Below, piece by piece: positions 37,764 through 45,720 of a stretch of DNA of 64,000 nt (the first letter of the stretch is position 1; the number at the start of each line of letters is the position of its first letter). Source of the stretch: Alcanivoracaceae bacterium (lineage in GTDB: Bacteria > Pseudomonadota > Gammaproteobacteria > Pseudomonadales > Alcanivoracaceae); contig JARGPU010000001.1 in NCBI GenBank assembly GCA_029210325.1, positions 816,126 through 880,125 on the forward strand. The letters run 5' to 3'. The position numbers and the translations under genes were made by a program. The notes beneath the pieces were generated by a model. It had not been told where the DNA came from, did no database searches, and was given only the letters and a program-made list of their open reading frames with translations.

Positions 37764-39611
37764 TCACTGCGTGTTCGCTGCAGATACCTTCGTGTTCATG
37801 TGTGAAATAAAGGACTCCGGTCCCATTTCGCCCAATATGCGGCTACCAGCAATCTCATTACCATCGCCATCAAAGAAAATCAGGCAAGGCAGGCCGATAA
37901 TCCCAAAGCGCTGCATGATTCCCTGATTGTCACGGTTGACCTCGGTGATATCGGCCTTGATCAGGCGGTAGTTCTGGTTTGCCAGAGCCGCAAGCACATC
38001 GCTCTGATTGAGGGTTTTCTCTTCCAGAACCTTGCAGGCTGCGCACCAGTCGGCATAAAAGTCCACCAGTACAGGCTGGCCATCGCGCCGGGCCTGATCC
38101 AGCTGCTGCTGCAATGCATCTGAACCGTTAACCTTCAGCCAAGCCCCGTGCGCCGCAGTAGCGGTCGCACCGCCCTCGGCAACAGTGGCGGGTCGATCAA
38201 GCGGTTGTAGCGGGTCAGTGCCGCCCCCGGCGGCGCCCACCAGCATGATGGCGCCGTACAGTGCCATCACCAGGGCCAAGGTTCGCTTGAGCCGCGACTG
38301 TCCCGCCTGAACTGGTTCCAGTGCGCCAAGCCAGACTCCATAGCTGGTTAGTAATAGGCCGTACAGTGCCAGAGTCAGGCTGGCTGGGATGACCCGGCCA
38401 AGCAGCCAGACGGCCACGCCGAGCATCAGCACGCCAAAAAAGCGTTTGATATCTTCCATCCAGGCGCCCGCTTTAGGCAGCAAGTGTCCGCCCCCGGTAC
38501 CGAACATAATCAGCGGGAAGCCCATGCCCATGGATAGCGCAAACAGGCTAAGTGCTCCGGTGAGGGCATCGCCGCTGGCGGCAACGTAGACCAGTGCGCC
38601 GGCCAGAATGGGTGTCACACAAGGGGATACTACCAAGGCGGAAATTGCGCCAATCAGTCCGGCGCCCCAAAGCGATCCGCCGTTGCGACCTTCGCCCATG
38701 GAGTTCAGTCGGTTGCGCAGTGCTGCCGGCAGTTGCAGCTCGTAAAGGCCGAACATGGCCAGCGCCAGCACCACAAAGATAATGGTCGAAACAATAATAG
38801 CTGCCGGTTGTTGGAGTATGTACTGCAGGTTCATGCCGGCGCCGAACATGGCGACCAGCAGGCCTGCGACCGTGTAGGGGACGGCCACGCCAAGCACGTA
38901 GGCACTGCTAAGCATGAAGCCGCGGCCTGCTCCGGGATTGTCCGCGCCGGCGATGATCCCGGACAGAATTGGGATCATGGGGAAAACACAGGGGGTGAAA
39001 GCGAGTAGCAGGCCACCGGCAAAAAACAGCAGTAGCACCATGCCCAGACCGTGGCTGCCCATCCAGTCACTGAAGGCGCCGGCATTGTCTGAAGTAAGAG
39101 TATCCATAAAGCTGATTTGAGCGCTGCTGGCGGTAACTACCACTGGCTCCGGTTCGGCAACAAATACCAGCGGAATGCGAGCGGTCTGCGGGGTGTAGCA
39201 CAGCACATTCTCAAGGCATCCCTGATGGTCCAGCTCCAGTATTGTGGCTACCAGCGGCACGCTATCCAGGGAAACAGTGAATTCCAGTTGGTCGTAGTAG
39301 ACCTCTACGTCGCCAAAAATCTCATCGACCTTGGACTTGCCGGCAGGGGGCTGAAAGTCAGCAAAGTCGTTTAGCAGGTTGCCGTTTTCGTCCAGCAGGC
39401 GCAGGCCCAAGCTGTGCTGATACAGGTAAACGTCCGGGTAAAGGTCCACTACCACGCGAATCTGCTGCTGCTCAGGCTCAGCAAAGGCGCTCACCTGCAT
39501 GGCATCGCTGGCCAGCGGTATATCGTCTTGAGTGCCGGAAAAAGGGCTGCCGTGAACCTGCCCGATGAACAGAAGCATGCTGGCGGTGATGGCAAGTAAA
39601 AATCTGTACAT
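37764..39611 (-). CDS. dsbD: Thiol:disulfide interchange protein DsbD
   Basis: Moves electrons from cytoplasmic thioredoxin across the inner membrane to periplasmic thiol proteins. The 615-residue product has a signal peptide, an N-terminal alpha domain with a Cys pair (HQGCLENVLCYTP), eight membrane helices whose electron-carrying cysteines sit in FTPCVFPM and VSPCVTPI, and a C-terminal thioredoxin domain with CAAC (DWCAACKVL). The ATG at 39611 with GGAG upstream is chosen; an upstream in-frame extension is not family-like. It is divergent from a TlpA-like thioredoxin operon with shared operator-like repeats, which makes that operon its likely client. Confidence 0.95.
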   Translation of the reverse strand: MYRFLLAITASMLLFIGQVHGSPFSGTQDDIPLASDAMQVSAFAEPEQQQIRVVVDLYPDVYLYQHSLGLRLLDENGNLLNDFADFQPPAGKSKVDEIFGDVEVYYDQLEFTVSLDSVPLVATILELDHQGCLENVLCYTPQTARIPLVFVAEPEPVVVTASSAQISFMDTLTSDNAGAFSDWMGSHGLGMVLLLFFAGGLLLAFTPCVFPMIPILSGIIAGADNPGAGRGFMLSSAYVLGVAVPYTVAGLLVAMFGAGMNLQYILQQPAAIIVSTIIFVVLALAMFGLYELQLPAALRNRLNSMGEGRNGGSLWGAGLIGAISALVVSPCVTPILAGALVYVAASGDALTGALSLFALSMGMGFPLIMFGTGGGHLLPKAGAWMEDIKRFFGVLMLGVAVWLLGRVIPASLTLALYGLLLTSYGVWLGALEPVQAGQSRLKRTLALVMALYGAIMLVGAAGGGTDPLQPLDRPATVAEGGATATAAHGAWLKVNGSDALQQQLDQARRDGQPVLVDFYADWCAACKVLEEKTLNQSDVLAALANQNYRLIKADITEVNRDNQGIMQRFGIIGLPCLIFFDGDGNEIAGSRILGEMGPESFISHMNTKVSAANTQ

Positions 39612-39662
39612 CAGTGTCTCCGTTGTCGACCCGGTGGACATCCCGGTAGCAGACAAGTTTCC

Positions 39663-39721
39663 GTAACTTGGCTTAACGGTATCTTAACAGTGACGGGCCG
39701 GCCCTTAAGATTGCGTTAAGG
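39663..39721. promoter_or_regulatory. Phased TTAAC/TTAAG half-sites between dsbD and the TlpA operon
   Basis: The divergent intergenic region holds CTTAAC-N5-CTTAAC at 39672-39688 and CTTAAG-N5-GTTAAG at 39704-39720. A further GTAAC lies at 39663. The half-sites start at 39663, 39673, 39684, 39705 and 39716, so their spacing is 10, 11, 21 and 11 bases and they fall on one face of the helix. This is the direct-repeat pattern bound by PmrA/QseB-type OmpR-family regulators (YTTAA-N6-YTTAA), and such a regulator is encoded in the operon on the right. Confidence 0.65.
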
Positions 39722-39762
39722 CAGCCGACTGAAACTGGGGCTGTTCTGAATTGGAGCCCATC

Positions 39763-40251
39763 ATGCGTCGACTACGTTTTCCAGGAATCTTGAATGTCTG
39801 TATCGCCCTCACTGTGGCTGCTGCTGCCCTGCCCGCATTGTCGGCTGAGCAAGAAATGTCGGCGGACCAATTTTCCCCATCACTGTACCCGCAGGCAAAG
39901 GTTATCTATCTGGATTTCTGGGCCAGCTGGTGCGTGCCCTGCCGGCAGTCCTTTCCCTGGTTGAATGAGATGCAGGCGAAGTATGCCGCACAGGGCCTGC
40001 AAATTGTTGGAATTAATGTTGACCGTCGTCACGCAGATGCCGAGCGCTTTCTTGCCGCGCATGCAGCCCACTTTCCTTTAGTGATGGATCCAGCGGGCGG
40101 CTTGGCAGAGCAGTATCAGCTGCAAGGCATGCCCTCCGCCGTGTTGATTGGCCCGGATGGTAAGGAGTTGGAGCGCCATATTGGCTTTCGTGCTGATCGT
40201 ACCGATGAATATGAGGCCGAGCTGCGCCGGCTGCTAGAGGAGCAGAAGTGA
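39763..40251 (+). CDS. TlpA-like periplasmic thioredoxin
   Basis: A 162-residue exported thioredoxin with a signal peptide (about residues 1-27, ending PALSA) and a TlpA/ResA-type fold. The active site is WCVPC in DFWASWCVPCRQSFPWL near residue 53, and the cis-Pro loop is GMPSAVLI near 122. It would reduce disulfides or metal-thiol sites in the periplasm with electrons from DsbD, encoded divergently. The start at 39763 follows TTGGAG. Its stop overlaps the next gene (TGATG), so the two are translated together. Confidence 0.87.
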   Translation: MRRLRFPGILNVCIALTVAAAALPALSAEQEMSADQFSPSLYPQAKVIYLDFWASWCVPCRQSFPWLNEMQAKYAAQGLQIVGINVDRRHADAERFLAAHAAHFPLVMDPAGGLAEQYQLQGMPSAVLIGPDGKELERHIGFRADRTDEYEAELRRLLEEQK

Positions 40252-40469
40252 TGATGCGTTTGATTGTGGTGGCAAGTTGTTTGCTGGTACTGGCTGGTTG
40301 TCAGAATCTTGGGGTAAACCCCTGGGAGCGTGATGTGCTGGCTCGTGAAGCGATGATTCCTGGTGAGGCAGATGGTCTCGATGATGCTTTCGATGACCAT
40401 ATCTATTTCTCTAAGGAAGGCTCCAGTGGTGGTCGTGGATTTGGTGGAGGTGGCTGCGGATGCAACTGA
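40251..40469 (+). CDS. DUF4266 small lipoprotein with Gly/Cys-rich tail
   Basis: A 72-residue lipoprotein. A short signal ends in a lipobox LAGC near residue 17, then NPWERDVLAREAM, the DUF4266 core and HIYFSKEGSSGGRGF, and it finishes with GGGGCGCN. The C-x-C pair at the very end of a Gly-rich flexible tail is striking and looks like a metal, haem or thiol-redox handle, but nothing in sequence proves it. The gene overlaps both neighbours, thioredoxin and DUF3570 barrel. Function unknown; exposed on the membrane surface if the lipobox is used. Confidence 0.8.
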   Translation: MMRLIVVASCLLVLAGCQNLGVNPWERDVLAREAMIPGEADGLDDAFDDHIYFSKEGSSGGRGFGGGGCGCN

Positions 40470-41758
40470 AAAAGCAAAATCAATCAACGGCTTGTGCCGG
40501 CTCTGTGGCCAAGACTCTGGCGCTAGCCAGCTGCGCTTTGCTGGGAGTCCCTGCGCTGGCAGCGGATGCGCCAGTGGATCAGTGGAAGGTAGACGGCACG
40601 GTGTTGCTCTACTCGGAAACCGATCGTGTCTCTGCAATTGAGCCGGTCATTAAAGCCAGCCGTACTTTCGAGAACGAGAGCAAACTGGACCTGAAACTGA
40701 CGGTGGATTCGCTGACCGGCAATTCACATAACGGGGCCGCAGTGTTGGCTGCGCCACAAACCTTTACTAGCCCATCGGGTAAAGATGTCTATCAGGTTAA
40801 TGCCGGCGATGTGCCTCTGGATGATTCATTCAAGGACACCCGTGTGGCGGTGAGCGCCCAGTACAGCTGGCTGCTTAATCGCAACCTGCGGGCTACCAGC
40901 GGGCTCAACTTTTCCAATGAATATGATTTCTTCTCGGTCGGCGCCAATGCAGGTCTGAGCCTGGATCTGAATCAGAAAAACACCACGCTTTCATTCCTGC
41001 TTGGTCTGGAAAGCGACACCATCGAGCCGGTTGGAGGGGTTCCAGATCCGCTGACGGTGCAGAGTGATGGTCTGCGTGTGGACAGTGGTGAGTCTCGCAC
41101 GGTGACTGATGCGTTGCTGGGCTGGACTCAGGTGATGAACCGCCGCTGGGTCATGCAGCTTAATTACAACTTGTCAGCGGCCAGCGGTTATATGACAGAC
41201 CCCTATAAGGTTGTGACGCTGATTGACGAAGTGACGGGCCTACCTTTGGAGGCGGAAGATCTGGGTGGTGCGAATATTGGTCCTGGCGATGGTCAAGTGT
41301 ATGAGCTGCGCCCGGATTCACGCACCAAGCACGCGCTTTATTGGGAGAACCGGTATGCCCGGGAGAACGATGATGTGATTGCTGTGGGTTACCGGTTTAT
41401 GACCGATGACTGGGGTATCAGCTCTCATACTCTCGACCTGAAGTATCGCTGGCAGTTGGAGAATGGCTGGTTCGTTCAGCCGCACGTGCGCTACTACACC
41501 CAGAGTGAGGCGGACTTCTGGTATGAATCGCTCACCGAGGTCGACTACAACGCGATTGTTGCCAGTAACGATTACGCCAGTGGTGATTACCGCCTGGGCA
41601 AGCTGACCGATACCACTGTAGGGGTGAAGTTTGGTCGTGAACTGGCTAATGGACGCAGGTGGGATACACGACTTGAGTTCATGCAGCAATCCGGTGACAC
41701 CGATGCTGCGGATGTCAGCGCCGTGATTGGTCAGGTAGGCTATCGCTTCTACTGGTAA
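40460..41758 (+). CDS. DUF3570 family outer-membrane barrel protein
   Basis: A 432-residue exported protein with a signal peptide ending ALAAD near residue 36 and alternating beta-strand sequence to the C-terminus, which ends in Tyr-Arg-Phe-Tyr-Trp, a typical outer-membrane C-terminal aromatic. About a dozen amphipathic strands are visible, so a barrel is likely. No pore or ligand motif is recognised. It follows the DUF4266 gene with a 10-base overlap, a pairing I remember as common but uncharacterised. Residues 83-89 read DSLTGNS, which loosely resembles an ApbE target motif. Confidence 0.78.
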   Translation: MQLKKQNQSTACAGSVAKTLALASCALLGVPALAADAPVDQWKVDGTVLLYSETDRVSAIEPVIKASRTFENESKLDLKLTVDSLTGNSHNGAAVLAAPQTFTSPSGKDVYQVNAGDVPLDDSFKDTRVAVSAQYSWLLNRNLRATSGLNFSNEYDFFSVGANAGLSLDLNQKNTTLSFLLGLESDTIEPVGGVPDPLTVQSDGLRVDSGESRTVTDALLGWTQVMNRRWVMQLNYNLSAASGYMTDPYKVVTLIDEVTGLPLEAEDLGGANIGPGDGQVYELRPDSRTKHALYWENRYARENDDVIAVGYRFMTDDWGISSHTLDLKYRWQLENGWFVQPHVRYYTQSEADFWYESLTEVDYNAIVASNDYASGDYRLGKLTDTTVGVKFGRELANGRRWDTRLEFMQQSGDTDAADVSAVIGQVGYRFYW

Positions 41759-41772
41759 GCAGAGATGGGGCG

Positions 41773-42651
41773 ATGGCCGGAGAAACCCGACTGAGTCGCA
41801 CCCGCGAGGGCTGGATTGGCCGATTTGAAGCCATGGCCAGCCCTTGCGAGGTGCAGTTGCGTGATGTCAGCAGGGTGCTTGCCCAGCATGTGACCGATCT
41901 GGTGGCGGAGGAGGCGTGGCGAGTCGAGCAGCGCTTTTCCCGTTACCGTGATGACAACATTATTGCTCAGATCCGTGACGCCAATGGCAAGTGGGTGACG
42001 CTGGACGACGAGCTGGAACGCTTGCTGGATTACGCCCACAGCTGCTGGCAACTCAGTGAGGGACGCTTTGATATCACCTCTGGAGTGTTGCGCCGGGTTT
42101 GGCGCTTTGACGGTTCCGACCGAATTCCCTCCGCTGAGGAAGTGGCACAGCTATTACCGCTGATAGGCTGGGATAAGGTTGAGCGAGAGCAAGGCCGTTT
42201 GCGTATGCCCGCCGGCATGGAGGTCGATCTTGGCGGCATCGGTAAAGAGTATGCGGTTGATCGGGCGCTGCTGCTTACCCGCCAGCACACCTCCGCTGAC
42301 CTGCTTATCAATTTTGGCGGCGACTTGGTCGCTTGTGCACAAAAGCCATGGCAGGTTGGCATTGAAAACCTTCGTAATGACGGCGTCGTGGGGCAGATAT
42401 CCTTGAGTCAGGGTGCCGTCGCCACCAGCGGTGATACCCGCCGTTTTCTGCTGCGCGCTGGCAAGCGCTATAGTCATATTCTTGATCCGCTCAGTGGCTG
42501 GCCGATTGAGGGTGGGCCACATTCCATTACTGTAGTTGCTGCCCGTTGTACCGAGGCCGGAATGTTGGCCACTCTGGCGTTGCTGCGTGGCAAAGATGCC
42601 GAGGCCTTTTTGCAGGCCCAGAATGTGCGCTATTGGGGTCTTTGGGACTAG
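41773..42651 (+). CDS. apbE: ApbE-type FAD:protein FMN transferase
   Basis: Transfers FMN from FAD to a Ser/Thr of a target protein (ApbE family, Mg-dependent). Of its 292 residues, the core shows VDLGGIGKEYAVDRA near 154-168, NFGGDLVA near 180-187 and GAVATSGDTRRF...SHILDP in the C-terminal part, the FAD and metal-binding stretches. Unlike most ApbE proteins there is no obvious signal peptide or lipobox (N-terminus MAGETRLSRTREGWIG), so it may act in the cytoplasm. It is in the DUF4266-DUF3570 operon, the most likely place to find its target. Confidence 0.88.
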   Translation: MAGETRLSRTREGWIGRFEAMASPCEVQLRDVSRVLAQHVTDLVAEEAWRVEQRFSRYRDDNIIAQIRDANGKWVTLDDELERLLDYAHSCWQLSEGRFDITSGVLRRVWRFDGSDRIPSAEEVAQLLPLIGWDKVEREQGRLRMPAGMEVDLGGIGKEYAVDRALLLTRQHTSADLLINFGGDLVACAQKPWQVGIENLRNDGVVGQISLSQGAVATSGDTRRFLLRAGKRYSHILDPLSGWPIEGGPHSITVVAARCTEAGMLATLALLRGKDAEAFLQAQNVRYWGLWD

Positions 42652-42673
42652 CCAGTATCAAGAGGAATGGGCA

Positions 42674-43333
42674 ATGCGGATTCTGCTGGTCGAAGATGAT
42701 CAACTGCTTGGCGATGGTTTGCAGTGTGCTTTGCGGGCGGATCATTTCACCGTTGACTGGATCACCTCAGGTAGTGAAGTGGAAGGAGCCTTGAAGAATG
42801 GCCACTTCGACCTGGTGCTGCTAGACCTTGGCCTGCCGGGGATGGATGGCTTGCAGGCACTGCGTCGCTTGCGGGCCAGCGACAACCCGGTACCTGTGCT
42901 TATCCTTTCTGCCCGTGACCAGTTGCCGGACCGTGTGGCCGGTTTGGATGCAGGCGCTGACGACTATCTGGTGAAGCCCTTCGAGATGGATGAACTGCGC
43001 GCCCGTATTCGTGCGCGCATGCGACGTCTTGCGGACCAGTCCGTGCAGCAGATTGTGGTGGGCACGCTGGCCATCAATAGTGACACTCTTGAGGTGATCT
43101 TAAATGGTGAGCCGGTGGCTTTGTCGCGTCGTGAAACAGTGCTGTTGATGGCGCTAGCCCGTGAGGCCGGACGGGTGCTGACTCGGGATCGCCTGGAGCA
43201 GGAGCTGTACGGCTGGTCGGAGGACGTCGAGAGTAACGCGCTGGAAGTGCATATCCATCATCTGCGTAAGAAACTCGGCACTGATCTGATCCGCACCGTT
43301 CGCGGAGTTGGTTATCAATTGGTGGCACGCTGA
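42674..43333 (+). CDS. OmpR-family response regulator (QseB/PmrA-like)
   Basis: A 219-residue regulator with a receiver domain (phospho-acceptor Asp at residue 51 in LVLLDLGLPG) and a C-terminal winged helix ending in SNALEVHIHHLRKKLG, the signature of the QseB/PmrA subgroup. Its stop overlaps the kinase start. That subgroup binds direct TTAA repeats of the type found upstream of this operon, so it is the best candidate for autoregulation. Confidence 0.93.
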   Translation: MRILLVEDDQLLGDGLQCALRADHFTVDWITSGSEVEGALKNGHFDLVLLDLGLPGMDGLQALRRLRASDNPVPVLILSARDQLPDRVAGLDAGADDYLVKPFEMDELRARIRARMRRLADQSVQQIVVGTLAINSDTLEVILNGEPVALSRRETVLLMALAREAGRVLTRDRLEQELYGWSEDVESNALEVHIHHLRKKLGTDLIRTVRGVGYQLVAR

Positions 43334-44688
43334 TGTTCTCTATTCGACGCTTTCTTATTTTTTCGCTGACGGCGGTTTTGTTCGCTGCGGGGGTTCTTGT
43401 CACCTCGCTGGTTTACTGGATTGCCGGGCACCAAGTGGAAGAGCTGTTTGATGGCCAGCTGGTTCAGCGTGGTCGATTGTTGGCCAGCTGGCTGGAGCAA
43501 AGCGATGCTGAAGCAGCGTTGACAGTGCGGGTTCTACCAGCGCCCGGGCATAGCTATGAGCGCTATGTGGCAGTGCAGCATGTTTCTGCACAGGGTGAGC
43601 TGCTGTTCAGCACATCCGTGGCGCTTGATGAAGTGCTGGGCCCCCTTGTGCCTGGGGTGTCCGTGCAGACTGTGGGGCAGCGCCACTGGCACGTCTTTTC
43701 CCAGCCGTTGAGCGACGGCAAGTGGCTTATGGTGGCCGAAGAGCAGCATGTCCGTGATGAGTTGTCCAACGAGGCTATGCTGGCAATCGTAACGCCATTT
43801 CTATTGGTGTGGCCTTTCCTGATTATCGCTCTGCTGTGGGCTTTGCGCCGTGGATTGCGTCCATTGACAGAGCTTGAACAGGCTCTCCGTGAGCGTAACG
43901 AGCGGCATCTGAAAGCACTTGAATACGGTAGTGACGTGGCCGAACTGCATTTGTTTGTCAGGGAGCTCAATCGTCTGTTGGCGCGTATTGATGAAGTGCT
44001 GGCGAGGGAGAAGCGGTTTACTGATGACTCGGCCCATGAGCTACGCACGTTGCTTAGCATTCTTCAGCTGCATGCAGAAAATGCCAAGAGGGCCGAGTCA
44101 ACTGCCGAGCGGGGGCATGCTCTTGGCCAGTTGCAGGCAGGAATAGATCGGGCAGCCCGTACGGTGAAGCAGCTGTTGTTTCTCGCCCGTTTAGATGCAG
44201 ATATTGCGGTTGAGAGTCGTCCCGTTGCGGTGATGCCAGTACTGCGTCAGGTGCTGGCCGATATGCTCTCGCACGCCGATGCTGCCGGGCAGGAGTTAGC
44301 TCTGGAGCCTGAAGGCGTTGAGAAGATTGAGGTTCGGCTAGATCCAGAGCTGCTTGCCACCCTGCTGCGTAACCTGATTGATAATGCCATTCGCTACTCT
44401 CCATCTGGCAGCCTGGTTGCGGTTAAGGCAAAAGTGGATGGCGGGATGCTAGATCTGCGTGTTGAGGACGGCGGCCCTGGCATGCCGGCGCAAATGGCAG
44501 GCCGTGAGGGAGAGCGCTTTTTGCGCGGTGATCATGGTGTATCAGGTACCGGGCTGGGGCTGTCGATAGTGCGCAGAATCGTTGAGTCCTGTGCCGGACA
44601 AGTCAGTTTTCAGCCCCGCCAGGAGGGGCTTGCGGCAGCGGTGGTGATCCGTTTGCCTGTTGTCATAGAAGCCTCTGGGGTAGTCTAG
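43333..44688 (+). CDS. Sensor histidine kinase (QseC-like)
   Basis: A 451-residue membrane kinase with transmembrane helices near residues 7-31 and 150-170, a periplasmic loop of about 120 residues between them, then a linker, the phospho-acceptor His at 235 (DDSAHELRTLLSIL), an N-box (NLIDNAIRYS) and GxG boxes (GGPGMPAQMAGREGERF, GTGLGLSIV). The residue after the HELRT core is Leu where Pro is usual, an oddity that may alter the HisKA helix. It overlaps the regulator gene in TGATG and is the last gene of the TlpA/DUF3570/ApbE unit. Confidence 0.92.
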   Translation: MFSIRRFLIFSLTAVLFAAGVLVTSLVYWIAGHQVEELFDGQLVQRGRLLASWLEQSDAEAALTVRVLPAPGHSYERYVAVQHVSAQGELLFSTSVALDEVLGPLVPGVSVQTVGQRHWHVFSQPLSDGKWLMVAEEQHVRDELSNEAMLAIVTPFLLVWPFLIIALLWALRRGLRPLTELEQALRERNERHLKALEYGSDVAELHLFVRELNRLLARIDEVLAREKRFTDDSAHELRTLLSILQLHAENAKRAESTAERGHALGQLQAGIDRAARTVKQLLFLARLDADIAVESRPVAVMPVLRQVLADMLSHADAAGQELALEPEGVEKIEVRLDPELLATLLRNLIDNAIRYSPSGSLVAVKAKVDGGMLDLRVEDGGPGMPAQMAGREGERFLRGDHGVSGTGLGLSIVRRIVESCAGQVSFQPRQEGLAAAVVIRLPVVIEASGVV

Positions 44689-44718
44689 GCGTTATTCAGG
44701 ACAATCAGCAGGAGCAAC

Positions 44719-45687
44719 ATGAAACTTCCAGACAATATGACCGAGACAGTGGGTGACAGATTGCTGGACCCGGGCAATAACCGCGTCTGGCGGGCGGTGG
44801 TGGGGTTGGTCGTCCTGCTGCTGCTAGTGGATGCCGGGCTGGGATGGTACTGGAGTCAGGAGCCGGATCTCGCGGTGGTGGAGGTGGCACCGGATGCTGT
44901 GACGGGTGATGCCACCACGTCGGCTCTGATCATGGTTGCGGAAACTCTGCTCGATAAGCCGGGTGGCTATCTCAGCAATGACATGCTGCCGCACCGTTTA
45001 TGGCTGGACAATATGCCTGGCTGGGAGTTTGGTGTGGTGGTGCAAATCCGTGATATGACACGGGTGATGCGCCGCGATATGAGCCGCTCTCAGTCACAGA
45101 GCGAGGACGATGCTGACCTGATGAGGGCTGAGCCACAGTTCAACTTTGATAACGCCAGCTGGGCCATCCCTGCCACCGAGCGTGAGTATCGACGCGGCAT
45201 CGATGCGCTGAAACGTTATCGGGCACGGCTGGGTGAAAATGAGTCACGCTTCTATGCCCGGGCAGATAACTTGTCCTACTGGCTGGGGGATGTTCAGAAT
45301 CGGCTCGGTGCCATGTCCCAGCAGCTCAGCCAAAGTGTTGGTCAGGAAGCCATTGAGGGCCAGGTTGATAGCAAGCGTGAAAAAACTCCGTGGATGGATA
45401 TTGATGATGTGTTTTACGAGGCTCGCGGAGGTTGCTGGGCGTTGATTCATTTTCTCAAGGCAGCGGAACATGACTTTGCTGATGTGCTGGCCAAGAAGAA
45501 TGCGATGATTAGCTATCAGCAGGTTATCCGCGAGCTGGAGGGTACTCAGGAAACCATCTGGAGCCCGATGATTCTGAATGGCTCGGGCTTCGGCGTATTG
45601 GCCAACCACTCTTTGGTGATGGCTAACTATATTTCCCGGGCCAATGCGGCATTGCTTGATCTGCGCCAGCTGCTGTCCCAGGGCTGA
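44719..45687 (+). CDS. DUF2333 family protein
   Basis: A 322-residue protein with one N-terminal transmembrane helix (about residues 27-47, WRAVVGLVVLLLLVDAGLGWYW) and a large helical periplasmic domain of the DUF2333 type. The region is rich in Arg/Asp/Glu helices and lacks known catalytic motifs. It follows the two-component pair by 30 bases and is convergent with the next gene. Function unknown. Confidence 0.82.
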   Translation: MKLPDNMTETVGDRLLDPGNNRVWRAVVGLVVLLLLVDAGLGWYWSQEPDLAVVEVAPDAVTGDATTSALIMVAETLLDKPGGYLSNDMLPHRLWLDNMPGWEFGVVVQIRDMTRVMRRDMSRSQSQSEDDADLMRAEPQFNFDNASWAIPATEREYRRGIDALKRYRARLGENESRFYARADNLSYWLGDVQNRLGAMSQQLSQSVGQEAIEGQVDSKREKTPWMDIDDVFYEARGGCWALIHFLKAAEHDFADVLAKKNAMISYQQVIRELEGTQETIWSPMILNGSGFGVLANHSLVMANYISRANAALLDLRQLLSQG

Positions 45688-45693
45688 TATATC

Positions 45694-45717
45694 GGCGGGC
45701 CGTTTCAGCGGCCCGCC
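45694..45717. terminator. GC-rich hairpin between convergent genes
   Basis: GGCGGGCCG-TTTCAG-CGGCCCGCC is a perfect 9-base-pair stem between the convergent DUF2333 and ABC1 stop codons. It has no T-run on either side. A shared terminator is the simplest reading. Confidence 0.5.
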
Positions 45718-45720
45718 ATA

